This document shows positions 16,082-22,495 of a stretch of 23,956 nt of DNA, piece by piece. Source of the DNA: a virus; IMG/VR virus record IMGVR_UViG_3300030331_002589, positions 1-23,956 of that record. One strand, given 5' to 3'. The stretch's first letter is position 1; each line of letters begins with the position of its first letter. The position numbers and the translations under genes were made by a program. The notes below the pieces were generated by a model. It searched no databases. It had not been told where the DNA came from and worked only from the letters and a program-made list of their open reading frames with translations.

Positions 16082-16355
16082 CACGTAGTTCACTCCAAGT
16101 GTTGGGCCTCGGCTGTGTCTCCACGCCGAACTCTTCCCTTGTGAGTGCCTTCGCCTTTTCAATTGTTATGCCTGTTTCGTACTTCTTGCCCATCAGATAC
16201 ATGCAATCCGTCATCAGCGATACCCTTGACCTCTTGCTGTTCCACAAGTCGTGAGTGATGATTGTGTTGTACAGCCTGACGCCTTCCATGACCTGCTTCG
16301 GCTTCAATCCGAAGAGCATCCCAAGCCTGTATCCGTGTGTTTGAAAACTATTCAT
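16050..16355 (-). CDS. unknown small protein (101 aa)
   Basis: Mostly helical, basic in the middle (NSKRSRVSLM). Residues about 45-95 faintly resemble the second cyclin repeat of transcription factor B, a helix pair ending in a helix-turn-helix, but the match is too weak to name it. It starts in an overlap with the upstream stop and overlaps the ligase-like gene by about 30 bases. It is the only gene in the unit that could be a transcription factor on this argument. Confidence 0.65.
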   Translation of the reverse strand: MNSFQTHGYRLGMLFGLKPKQVMEGVRLYNTIITHDLWNSKRSRVSLMTDCMYLMGKKYETGITIEKAKALTREEFGVETQPRPNTWSELRDAILGHSESP

Positions 16356-16563
16356 CCCAAACCACTTCGTTTATGATGTCCATCGTGGTCTTGTCCTCGT
16401 CAATTTCATATTCGACGTATCCCTCTAATTCGCAGTTCCTGCACTTTACGCTGAAGCATATCATCTTGTCATCCCATTCCTCCAAGGACACAATCTGCCA
16501 GTTCCAATGTGTACAGCATATGCAATCGTCCTCATGCCTCGCTTTGCATCCTGAACAAGTCAT
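16348..16563 (-). CDS. small zinc-binding protein (71 aa)
   Basis: Cysteine pairs CSGC (3-6), CICC (about 14-17) and CRNC (about 42-45) with an acidic C-terminal half. This suggests one or two zinc sites, for example a ribbon formed by the first and last pairs. Function unknown. I use ATG 16563, which shares a base with the upstream TGA (TGATG) behind a G-rich Shine-Dalgarno; a GTG one codon earlier is possible. Confidence 0.65.
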   Translation of the reverse strand: MTCSGCKARHEDDCICCTHWNWQIVSLEEWDDKMICFSVKCRNCELEGYVEYEIDEDKTTMDIINEVVWDE

Positions 16564-17339
16564 CACAAACCCCCCTCTATACCAAGCGCATTCATTATCT
16601 CCATCACCTTCCGTGTGTGCTCATCTTTTTTGGGTTTAAGTACGCTCAAATCAGGTTTGCACTCGACACACTTGACTCTCAGCCTCCCCCTGCCGAACTG
16701 CTGATTCACCTTGCCGCAGTCAACGCATGTGTAGGTCCTCACCTTGCCATCCAACTTCGGCTTGCAGTGCTCGTGCCTCTTTCTCGTAGGACCCTTGCCA
16801 GTCTGCACACCGGGCTCATTGCACACCTCGCAGGTGAACGTCCTGACGACTGCCTCACGTTCGACCTTGGGCTTACACGTAATGCATCTCTTCCTCGCTG
16901 TGCCTCTAGTCGTCTGCTGGCCCTCCTTACCACACACATCGCATGTGAAGGTCCTGACCCTGCTCCTGTTCCTCGGATTGCAGTCAGTGCAGTACTTCCT
17001 ACCCGGCCCCAATCCCGTCTGCGTACACTCGACGCCGCACGTGATGCAGTTGTACACCCTGACGGATGGTTCCCTGCTCGCTCTTATCTTCTCGTTCCTG
17101 TATGCCTTCTTGCACTCATGGCTGCACAGTCTCGGCCTTCTACCTCTCTTGAGCCTGAAACTGAACGTCGTGCCACATTGCACGCACTCGGTCTCAGCGA
17201 CACTCTCATCATTGGGTTCCTCGACGGGCGCATCATCCACAATCGTCTTGCCCAACGTGGCTAACACTGCGTTCACGTCAACGCTACCCACGTCAATACC
17301 AAAACCCGTCAACCAAGACTCGGCCTCGCTTCTCGTCAT
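16563..17339 (-). CDS. tandem zinc-ribbon protein (five modules)
   Basis: A basic protein built of repeats. After an acidic 50-residue start come five CxxC...C modules at about 35-residue spacing. Counted from the GTG at 17354, the leading CxxC pairs start near residues 57, 103, 138, 175 and 210. Modules 2-5 share a pattern: C-x2-C-G, Q-x-G/T, basic G-x-R-K, then C-x2-C-K/N-P. In module 4 the third Cys is replaced (RKRHEHC, a His could serve). Some modules contain AT-hook-like basic runs (GRRPR, GRGRLR). Such arrays usually bind DNA or RNA. Role unknown. GTG 17354 overlaps the previous gene; ATG 17339, just after its stop, is my preferred start. The recent look of the repeats suggests internal duplication. 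Confidence 0.75.
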   Translation of the reverse strand: MTRSEAESWLTGFGIDVGSVDVNAVLATLGKTIVDDAPVEEPNDESVAETECVQCGTTFSFRLKRGRRPRLCSHECKKAYRNEKIRASREPSVRVYNCITCGVECTQTGLGPGRKYCTDCNPRNRSRVRTFTCDVCGKEGQQTTRGTARKRCITCKPKVEREAVVRTFTCEVCNEPGVQTGKGPTRKRHEHCKPKLDGKVRTYTCVDCGKVNQQFGRGRLRVKCVECKPDLSVLKPKKDEHTRKVMEIMNALGIEGGL

Positions 17340-17340
17340 T

Positions 17341-17934
17341 TCATTGCTGCTCACTTATCACCATCTCCTGTAGGTCTTCCATCGTGACATTCGCGCCATC
17401 CAATGGTAGCGCTATCATGTTGAGCAAGGAGTCTCCCGCTCTCTCTGTCCACGTCATCTCCAGCAGTTGTCCCATGACCTCCTGCACAGAGGCAGCGTGC
17501 TTCGCATTGTTCTTCAACCAAGAATCTGCATTCTGCGCCTTTACCATCGCCTCAGCGATTCTCCTGTACGCAGCCTTCGCAAGTGGCCCTGTGACATCCT
17601 CTCCCTTCGGGACGAGCATACCCACGAGCATGTCCAGCAAGACTGCTATCTGCAACTTCGGCGGGACCTTGTTCGGTATCCTCTGTCTGACCATTGAGCA
17701 CCTTCTGTACCCTCTACCATGCGTCTTCCCTGTGTCATCGTTCGATGGGACGAGCATAACCGAGGAGCCTGTATTCAGGTCCTTCACGAACAGCATGGGG
17801 TCTGAGTAGTATTCGCTCTCCTTGCTGTGCTTCTCACGCTCCATGCTGGTCATGGCCTTAGCCAAGTTCGACAGGGCCTTACCTGAGCCATCCGTCCAGT
17901 TCATTTCCTCGATATCCTTTTTCATGTCAATCAC
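17341..17934 (-). CDS. unknown protein, first gene of its operon (197 aa)
   Basis: I do not recognise it. Mainly helical, with a possible beta segment around 48-64 (MLFVKDLNTGSSVMLVPS) and a long helical region about 90-170 (LQIAVLLDMLVGMLVP). No P-loop, metal site or signal peptide. The start codon is GTG 17934, 19 nt after the TATA box, the same spacing as the leaderless RFC start; an ATG three codons later (17925) is the alternative. Being first after a strong promoter suggests it is made in quantity. Confidence 0.75.
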   Translation of the reverse strand: MIDMKKDIEEMNWTDGSGKALSNLAKAMTSMEREKHSKESEYYSDPMLFVKDLNTGSSVMLVPSNDDTGKTHGRGYRRCSMVRQRIPNKVPPKLQIAVLLDMLVGMLVPKGEDVTGPLAKAAYRRIAEAMVKAQNADSWLKNNAKHAASVQEVMGQLLEMTWTERAGDSLLNMIALPLDGANVTMEDLQEMVISEQQ

Positions 17935-17942
17935 TTATACCT

Positions 17943-17965
17943 AAATCTAACTCTATTTAAAGAGA
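17943..17965 (-). promoter_or_regulatory. strong archaeal promoter, twin of the RFC promoter
   Basis: On the minus strand: TCTCTTTAAATAGAGTTAGA then TTT, identical to the block at 14413-14435 except for one base. TATA box TTTAAATA; its end is 19 nt from GTG 17934. The TAA stop of the upstream gene (17957-17959) is inside the TATA box, exactly as at the other copy. Confidence 0.8.
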
Positions 17966-18253
17966 CGAATTAAGATAGTCACGCAGATAGAGGGTGTTGT
18001 GTACAACGACTCTCTCCTCCCTCACTATCGGCATCCTCACCGCTTCCTCGGTTGGTAGTTCATCGAACCCTCTTATCCGAACCGGTGGGTCCATCTCCGC
18101 TCCCAGTGCATTACACTTAGGACATGCCTTGACCTCACGTAGATGCTGCTCAGTTGCCAAATACCTCTCCGGCCATGACCTCTTTGGTGCACCGCACAAG
18201 TTAGCATCATCAGGCCAGTCGTCCACCTTGATGTGTCTCAATGGTGCTTTCAT
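17957..18253 (-). CDS. unknown small protein with CPKC (98 aa)
   Basis: One CPKC pair (44-47) plus a single Cys at 20 may form an incomplete or shared zinc site. The rest (RIRGFDELPTEEAVRMP and a VVVHNTLYL strand) matches nothing I know. ATGA overlap with the gene upstream. Its last codons (TCT CTT TAA) are part of the promoter for the next operon, so its C terminus is constrained by that DNA element. Confidence 0.65.
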   Translation of the reverse strand: MKAPLRHIKVDDWPDDANLCGAPKRSWPERYLATEQHLREVKACPKCNALGAEMDPPVRIRGFDELPTEEAVRMPIVREERVVVHNTLYLRDYLNSSL

Positions 18254-18495
18254 GCCTCTCTCTCCGTGTAGTCGGAATGGTGCTTAGGCAACTTGTGCAT
18301 GCGTCTGCTCATCATGTTGTCAATCAAGACGGCGACGTTCTTGGCGGCTTTATCGAACCTGTCGCTGCTCACCTTGTCGTCGCACATGACGTCCTTGAGA
18401 CCACTCAGGTCGATGGTGTCCTGAATGAGATTCATTATCTCATACTCGCCATGCGTGATGCTGACTATCCTCTCGCTCATTCTTGCATCAATCAT
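18250..18495 (-). CDS. unknown small helical protein (81 aa)
   Basis: Predicted mostly helical by eye (EYEIMNLIQDTIDLSGLKD; DKAAKNVAVLIDNMMSRR), ending in a basic/acidic tail. No motif recognised. Coupled by ATGA overlaps on both sides, between the SANT protein and the CPKC protein. Confidence 0.65.
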   Translation of the reverse strand: MIDARMSERIVSITHGEYEIMNLIQDTIDLSGLKDVMCDDKVSSDRFDKAAKNVAVLIDNMMSRRMHKLPKHHSDYTEREA

Positions 18496-19094
18496 TCAAG
18501 CACCTTCCTGAGTTTGCCGAGTAGGACATCCAACTTCAGAATGGTGTCCTCTATGACGAGCCTCTGCTCTGCACACTTGGCCTCAATCTCCTTGTGCTTC
18601 TCAGCGAGTATCTTCGTTACACTCTCAAAATCATCCACTGGGTTGACTTTCTTTCCCCTCGGACGTTGTTTGTATGCATCATTTCTACGTTGTCTCATGA
18701 GTTGGTAAAACCTCGTATTGCATGCGGCTTTGGTCCTGCCAAGTTCCTTTGCTATCTCATCCTTCATCGAAGGATGATTGTCCTTGTGCTCCGACCACAA
18801 CGAGTATAGTTTCTCATCTTCCGTATTCGTCCATCTCTTGTGTATTCGTCCATTTTTCTTTTGTGTCCGTTTACCCACTGCCCAACGATGCCCTGATGAG
18901 CCCCTCCGCAAATTCAATTTTTCACCATGCTCGCCTCTCTTCCTCAAGGTGTCCACTCTTGCGTCTATGGAAGCAGTTGTCCTGTCCATGAATAACGCTA
19001 TGTCGTTCCTCTTTATTCCTTGAGCAAACATGTTCACAAGTTTCTCATCTTCATTCTTCGTCCATCTTTTGTTTTTATTTTTCACTCTCTTCAT
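18492..19094 (-). CDS. double SANT/Myb-like DNA-binding protein
   Basis: Two Myb/SANT-type repeats: KRWTKNEDEKLVNMFAQG... (about 9-54) and KRWTNTEDEKLYSLWSEH... (about 86-136). Each has the first-helix Trp-(T)-x2-ED-E-L pattern and a later basic helix (SIDARVDTLRKR; ACNTRFYQLMRQ). A very basic linker separates them, and the last 40 residues (158-200) form a likely coiled coil, so it may dimerise. This layout fits a sequence-specific DNA-binding regulator or nucleoid protein. Myb/SANT domains are typical of eukaryotes and of some phage and viral proteins. Start ATG 19094 (200 aa) has GGAG 8 nt upstream and follows the PC4-like gene's stop; the frame is open to 19142 inside that gene. Confidence 0.8.
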   Translation of the reverse strand: MKRVKNKNKRWTKNEDEKLVNMFAQGIKRNDIALFMDRTTASIDARVDTLRKRGEHGEKLNLRRGSSGHRWAVGKRTQKKNGRIHKRWTNTEDEKLYSLWSEHKDNHPSMKDEIAKELGRTKAACNTRFYQLMRQRRNDAYKQRPRGKKVNPVDDFESVTKILAEKHKEIEAKCAEQRLVIEDTILKLDVLLGKLRKVLE

Positions 19095-19095
19095 T

Positions 19096-19353
19096 TCATT
19101 CACTCCTTTGTTTCTGTTCCATCTCCTCTTTCGCCTTCTCAATGGCGACGTTCAACGCGTTCACGAAGTCCTCGGCCTGTTCGATGCTCAGCCGAAAACC
19201 ATGCTTCGTGTGTGTTGTTCCTTCTCTGTGCATGTTGTGTAGCCTCGCATCAATCCATATCCTCTGATAGTAATCGACTGTGCTCAGCACAACCTGCCCC
19301 TTTCCGTTCTTCCACTTTCCTTCCATGCTCGCTGTTCTCCATATCTCACTCAT
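19096..19353 (-). CDS. PC4-like ssDNA-binding protein (85 aa)
   Basis: The segment from GQVVLSTVDYYQRIWIDARL to THTKHGFRLSIEQAEDFVNALN has the PC4 (transcription coactivator p15) order: beta strands with a conserved vDiR-like strand, a loop, then KkGisLs-like KHGFRLS and an amphipathic helix. PC4-fold proteins dimerise and bind ssDNA or melted promoters. The sequence match is partial, so this is a fold-level suggestion. The start is firm: AAGGAGG 10 nt before ATG 19353. Neighbours are a SANT protein and two zinc ribbons, which suits a transcription or replication accessory role. Confidence 0.5.
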   Translation of the reverse strand: MSEIWRTASMEGKWKNGKGQVVLSTVDYYQRIWIDARLHNMHREGTTHTKHGFRLSIEQAEDFVNALNVAIEKAKEEMEQKQRSE

Positions 19354-19450
19354 TCTTACTCTTCCTCCTTACACATGTCTTGCACAGTCTCCTGTTCCTG
19401 CGTGACCACCATATTGGTCGGTAGTCACCGCACTCTGTGCAGTTGTTCAT
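19346..19450 (-). CDS. tiny zinc ribbon protein (34 aa)
   Basis: MNNCTECGDYRPIWW, then basic residues and CKTC: two CxxC pairs about 16 residues apart, which is enough for one zinc ribbon knuckle pair. ATG 19450 has AGGTGAG 7 nt upstream, and the stop overlaps the start of the PC4-like gene. The strongly basic C terminus (VRRKSKNE) suggests nucleic-acid binding. Confidence 0.6.
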   Translation of the reverse strand: MNNCTECGDYRPIWWSRRNRRLCKTCVRRKSKNE

Positions 19451-19458
19451 CTGCCATC

Positions 19459-19545
19459 TCACCTGCTCACCGCCTTGCAATGAGCACACCTGTGTCTCCT
19501 GTCATGCCCCCAACTGACGCTTCTGTTGCACCATCTGCATTTCAC
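19459..19545 (-). CDS. tiny zinc ribbon protein (28 aa)
   Basis: CRWC (residues 3-6) and CAHC (20-23) flank a Trp/His/Arg segment. I choose GTG 19545 because GGAG lies 8 nt upstream; a GTG at 19554 overlapping the previous stop would give 31 aa. It fills most of the gap between two accepted genes and repeats the CxxC...CxxC plan of its neighbour, so I think it is real despite its size. Confidence 0.55.
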   Translation of the reverse strand: MKCRWCNRSVSWGHDRRHRCAHCKAVSR

Positions 19546-19550
19546 ACCAG

Positions 19551-20273
19551 TCACTCCTCTTCATCAGGGACTATGACCTTCTTACAGAAGAGTCCCCACA
19601 ACCAAGGTGGGACTCGCTCATCGTCAATCATCTTACCCACAGGTGTGTAGTCCTGCGCATCGTAGTCGTCGTTATCCAATGCTGTGATAATCTCCTCCCT
19701 CGTCAGGGCTTGATACTCCACTCCCTTCACGATGTGCCGATGATGCCTCTCATCGCCCACCATGCTCCTGAAGTCCATCGGGTCCACATTGATGACCTCG
19801 CCACACTGGCACGTCACAGGGTAGGCCCACACCTCAACCATGTGCGTGTCGCCATTCTCAAGCAAGGTCTCCTCCTCGCTCAGCATCACAGCGCTCACAC
19901 GACTGTGGTCCATCTCACGGAGTGGGAACCCACAACTGCAACGCCACGATGACACCACATCATCCAAGTGCTCCTGAGAGATTCTGTTCACATCATCCTG
20001 AGTCCTCGGCGTCTCGTCCCACTTCACATTGCTGTCCTTTATCTTGTATCCCAAGTCCCACAACAACGACCTCACACCAGCCAAGGCACGCATCGTCTCG
20101 GGATGCTGCACACATCTCACCAACTCGTACGTCTTGTCCTCGACCCTCATGAACACGAAGCCCAGTCCCTCGGGCGCCCACACTCCGTTGACGGGAACCA
20201 TGTCGAAATGCTCCCTGCCCCAACTCACTATCTCAGGCGACGTCCAATCCATCTCTTGTCTTCTCTCACTCAT
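19551..20273 (-). CDS. unknown protein with zinc ribbon (240 aa)
   Basis: Cysteine pairs CSCG (about residues 111-114) and CQCG (about 156-159) suggest a zinc ribbon in the centre. The flanks are acidic and Trp-containing (WTSPEIVSWGREHF at the start; VPPWLWGLFCKK near the end). I recognise no enzyme. The ATG at 20273 (MSERRQ) overlaps the previous gene's end; the frame is open three codons further (20282). Confidence 0.65.
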   Translation of the reverse strand: MSERRQEMDWTSPEIVSWGREHFDMVPVNGVWAPEGLGFVFMRVEDKTYELVRCVQHPETMRALAGVRSLLWDLGYKIKDSNVKWDETPRTQDDVNRISQEHLDDVVSSWRCSCGFPLREMDHSRVSAVMLSEEETLLENGDTHMVEVWAYPVTCQCGEVINVDPMDFRSMVGDERHHRHIVKGVEYQALTREEIITALDNDDYDAQDYTPVGKMIDDERVPPWLWGLFCKKVIVPDEEE

Positions 20274-20511
20274 TCTCATCATCTCCGTACAACTTCATCA
20301 CATTGCAATTCTTGCACACAACCAGTTCCTTGTCCCCCTTGCAAATCAACCGTATAGTGTCCCCTTGGCATACCTCGCAATCCTTCATGCCTATAATAAC
20401 ATCTACTGGGACGAACCCATGACCGTTGATTTCCCACAGCGTGCTGCCGAGAGGGTAGACTGTGCCATCTATCACTACACTGCCGTCTGTCTGCACCTGC
20501 TCAGGCTTCAT
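20266..20511 (-). CDS. small zinc ribbon protein (81 aa)
   Basis: CEVC (about 45-48) and CKNC (about 66-69) with beta-prone residues between them form a zinc ribbon. The N-terminal part (SVVIDGTVYPLGSTLWEI) looks beta-rich. Role unknown. Starts two bases after the upstream TAG with GGTG before it. Confidence 0.65.
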   Translation of the reverse strand: MKPEQVQTDGSVVIDGTVYPLGSTLWEINGHGFVPVDVIIGMKDCEVCQGDTIRLICKGDKELVVCKNCNVMKLYGDDENE

Positions 20512-20513
20512 CT

Positions 20514-20795
20514 CTACACCTGCTCAGCGTGCTTCTTCTGCAACTTCAACAACTCAGCGTGCTCAATCATGTGCTTCTCCGTGTGCTCCAAGGAATATGA
20601 CTGGGTGACCAGACCACCGCCGTAGTCCTTGCCCCTGTACTTACTGAAGCCCAACTCCTTCGCAATCTTGTGGGCCTTGTCGTATGTCATGTCCTTATCA
20701 TCACACAGGTCCTTGAACACGAGCCAGTGCACGACGTACCTAGGGTTGCCGTTCACATCGCTCTTGACCCTGTACCAATTGAATCTCAGGCTCAT
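20514..20795 (-). CDS. unknown small protein (93 aa)
   Basis: Beta-prone start (RFNWYRVKSDVNGNPRYVVH) and a helical second half ending in Lys/His/Gln-rich helix (LLKLQKKHAEQV). No family recognised. ATGA overlap with the gene upstream. Confidence 0.6.
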   Translation of the reverse strand: MSLRFNWYRVKSDVNGNPRYVVHWLVFKDLCDDKDMTYDKAHKIAKELGFSKYRGKDYGGGLVTQSYSLEHTEKHMIEHAELLKLQKKHAEQV

Positions 20796-20983
20796 TGCTT
20801 CACCTCCGTGATTGTTCTCATCATCTTCTTGTCAGCATATCCGTAGGATACATCCATACCGAATCCTATCTCATGCATTACCTGCATCAGTGCAACCATT
20901 CTCTCCTCGATGTGAGGTGGTGGGTCACATGGCTCACCATCCACATCGTACTGCAATGCTATCGTGTAGAACTTCTTACTCAT
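20792..20983 (-). CDS. unknown small protein (63 aa)
   Basis: A short alpha/beta-looking protein (KFYTIALQYDVDG, a Pro-rich turn, a Met-rich helix, GMDVSYGYAD). No motif recognised. Coupled by ATGA overlaps at both ends, which is the main reason to accept it. Confidence 0.6.
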   Translation of the reverse strand: MSKKFYTIALQYDVDGEPCDPPPHIEERMVALMQVMHEIGFGMDVSYGYADKKMMRTITEVKQ

Positions 20984-21396
20984 TCCTGTTCACCTCCCAC
21001 GTGTGGCTCAGCACCGACGACCTGTGTGATGAGGTTCGCACTCCTCGCGAAAGCCAGCAGCCCCTTGATGTCGTTCTTGGCAGGGTTGATGTCGCACACC
21101 ATGCCCTCGGGATGATTCAACTCATCGCCCCTCACCATGAACTGCACGACGCCGTTCTCGTACCTCAGTATCTCAAAGGGTATGTACATCATCTCGCCTG
21201 ATGCGCCTGACTTCAACGTCGGGGTCTGCATCTTGAGCCAGTCGCTCACGCCCTTCTGACACTGCATCCTCTCAGCATAGCCGTACTTTCTGTTCATGCC
21301 CTCGCACATGGTACTCGTCACACCTTGGATGTGCATCATTCCATCGTCGTAGTTGCATTTCACTTGCATTCTGTTTTCATTCATTTGTTCACTCAT
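20980..21396 (-). CDS. unknown protein (138 aa)
   Basis: Scattered cysteines without a clear zinc pair, Met-rich, with a likely beta-rich centre (MMYIPFEILRYENGVVQFMVRG). No family recognised. Overlaps the phosphatase gene's end; GGAGGAG lies upstream of ATG 21396. Confidence 0.65.
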   Translation of the reverse strand: MSEQMNENRMQVKCNYDDGMMHIQGVTSTMCEGMNRKYGYAERMQCQKGVSDWLKMQTPTLKSGASGEMMYIPFEILRYENGVVQFMVRGDELNHPEGMVCDINPAKNDIKGLLAFARSANLITQVVGAEPHVGGEQE

Positions 21397-22495
21397 TTCT
21401 CTTCTCCTCCATAAATACCGCGTTTAGAGAGACCACTCTCTCCATGTCATCCACGACCGAGAAGGCAAGCGGATACTCCCTCTCAGTCACAGGGCAGAGG
21501 AACATGCGCTGCTCAGCGCTCTTCCCCTTCTTCCTAATCCTGTCATGTTGCCCTGCGTTGCTCATCAGACAGTATTTGCATCTCCCGTCGAACTCTATCT
21601 CAAGGGGATGCATGTCAGCCCTGCAAGAACGGCAGGTCTCCATGCCATCGTGGTCGTTCAGGTCAACCGTGAAGTGGTCATAGAACTCCTTGTCATCACG
21701 CACTGAGTTGTGCACATACACCACATCGCTCCTGTCATCGCTCATCAATGTCCAGCCGCTTGTGTTCTTGCCTTGCTTCTTCTTGCCGCCGTAGTCGCTC
21801 AACGTCTTCTTGTTGTACGACTTGGCCTTCTTGTCTTGCTTCTTCTTGTTCTTCTTGGTCGGCTTCTCATCCTCCCATTCGTCCTCCCACAAGTCCTCGT
21901 AGTCAATGCCTGATGACTTGAACGCGCTCATGTCGAACTTGGCGACTGGTGCCTCAAGGAACAACGACTCACCCATGGGTATCTCAAGCACGTCAGCGAT
22001 GTACTGCTGCTGTGACTTGCCCTCGACGGCGTGGTTGCAGTAGACGCTCCTGATGTGCGTCACGAGTTGCGATGCATCCTGCCATGTGTGCTGCTCCTTC
22101 GGTAGCATCAGATGGGCGAGTATGCACAACTGCACACCGGTCCTGCCGTGACCGCCCATGCATGAGCAAAGCACAGTCTTGATGTCATTGCTCTTGAAGT
22201 CCTCCACCAGTGCGAGCCAAAACGGTCTGCCCACATGCTGTGGTATGCCGAAGTCCGGCCAGTCGATGACGACCAACTCAGGCATGTCATCCCCCCTGAC
22301 CTTCGTGCCGCATGACCATCCTGTCGGCATGCTGTTCGTGATGTTCCTCGTTCGTATCACTCCATGTGGACCGATAGCCACATCGGGCCTCGGCTTCATG
22401 TTCTGCCATCCACCCTGACGTGTGTTGCCTCCAGCGTGGACTCTGATGCCATGTGCCTCAAACACGAGTGGGTTGCCTGTGTGACACTGTGCCAT
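21389..22495 (-). CDS. protein tyrosine/dual-specificity phosphatase with zinc ribbon tail
   Basis: The N-terminal 170 residues are a cysteine-dependent phosphatase. The P-loop is SCMGGHGRTG (nucleophile Cys112, Arg118 from ATG 22495), and the WPD loop IDWPDFGIP supplies the general acid (Asp81), about 30 residues before it as in the family. It would hydrolyse phosphotyrosine, phosphoserine or possibly an RNA 5' phosphate. A Lys/Asp-rich linker (about 200-250, with WEDEWEDEKPTKKNKKK) and a CRSC...CKYC zinc ribbon (about 285-310) follow. At 368 aa it is much longer than a bare domain. The ATG overlaps the upstream stop as TGATG. Its neighbour upstream carries a phosphohistidine domain. The substrate could be a host protein, a virion protein or that neighbour; the sequence does not say. 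Confidence 0.85.
   Translation of the reverse strand: MAQCHTGNPLVFEAHGIRVHAGGNTRQGGWQNMKPRPDVAIGPHGVIRTRNITNSMPTGWSCGTKVRGDDMPELVVIDWPDFGIPQHVGRPFWLALVEDFKSNDIKTVLCSCMGGHGRTGVQLCILAHLMLPKEQHTWQDASQLVTHIRSVYCNHAVEGKSQQQYIADVLEIPMGESLFLEAPVAKFDMSAFKSSGIDYEDLWEDEWEDEKPTKKNKKKQDKKAKSYNKKTLSDYGGKKKQGKNTSGWTLMSDDRSDVVYVHNSVRDDKEFYDHFTVDLNDHDGMETCRSCRADMHPLEIEFDGRCKYCLMSNAGQHDRIRKKGKSAEQRMFLCPVTEREYPLAFSVVDDMERVVSLNAVFMEEKRNE

Noticed and set aside
16082-16162. Longer start for the ligase-like gene
   Set aside because: The frame is open but this part overlaps the 101-aa gene by over 100 bases, while GGAGTG directly precedes the GTG/ATG at 16084/16081.
16050-16355. Transcription factor B-like protein
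   Set aside because: A faint cyclin-repeat-like pattern only; no zinc ribbon at the N terminus and no conserved TFB recognition helix that I can point to.
16509-17264. Long plus-strand open frame (251 aa) opposite the zinc-ribbon array
   Set aside because: It is antisense to a protein with strong repeated Cys motifs; its composition (Leu/Ala/Arg/Pro-rich) is what the complement of those codons gives, and it has no recognisable domain.
20029-20625. Plus-strand open frame of 198 aa
   Set aside because: Crosses three accepted minus-strand genes with coupling overlaps; no domain or ribosome site.
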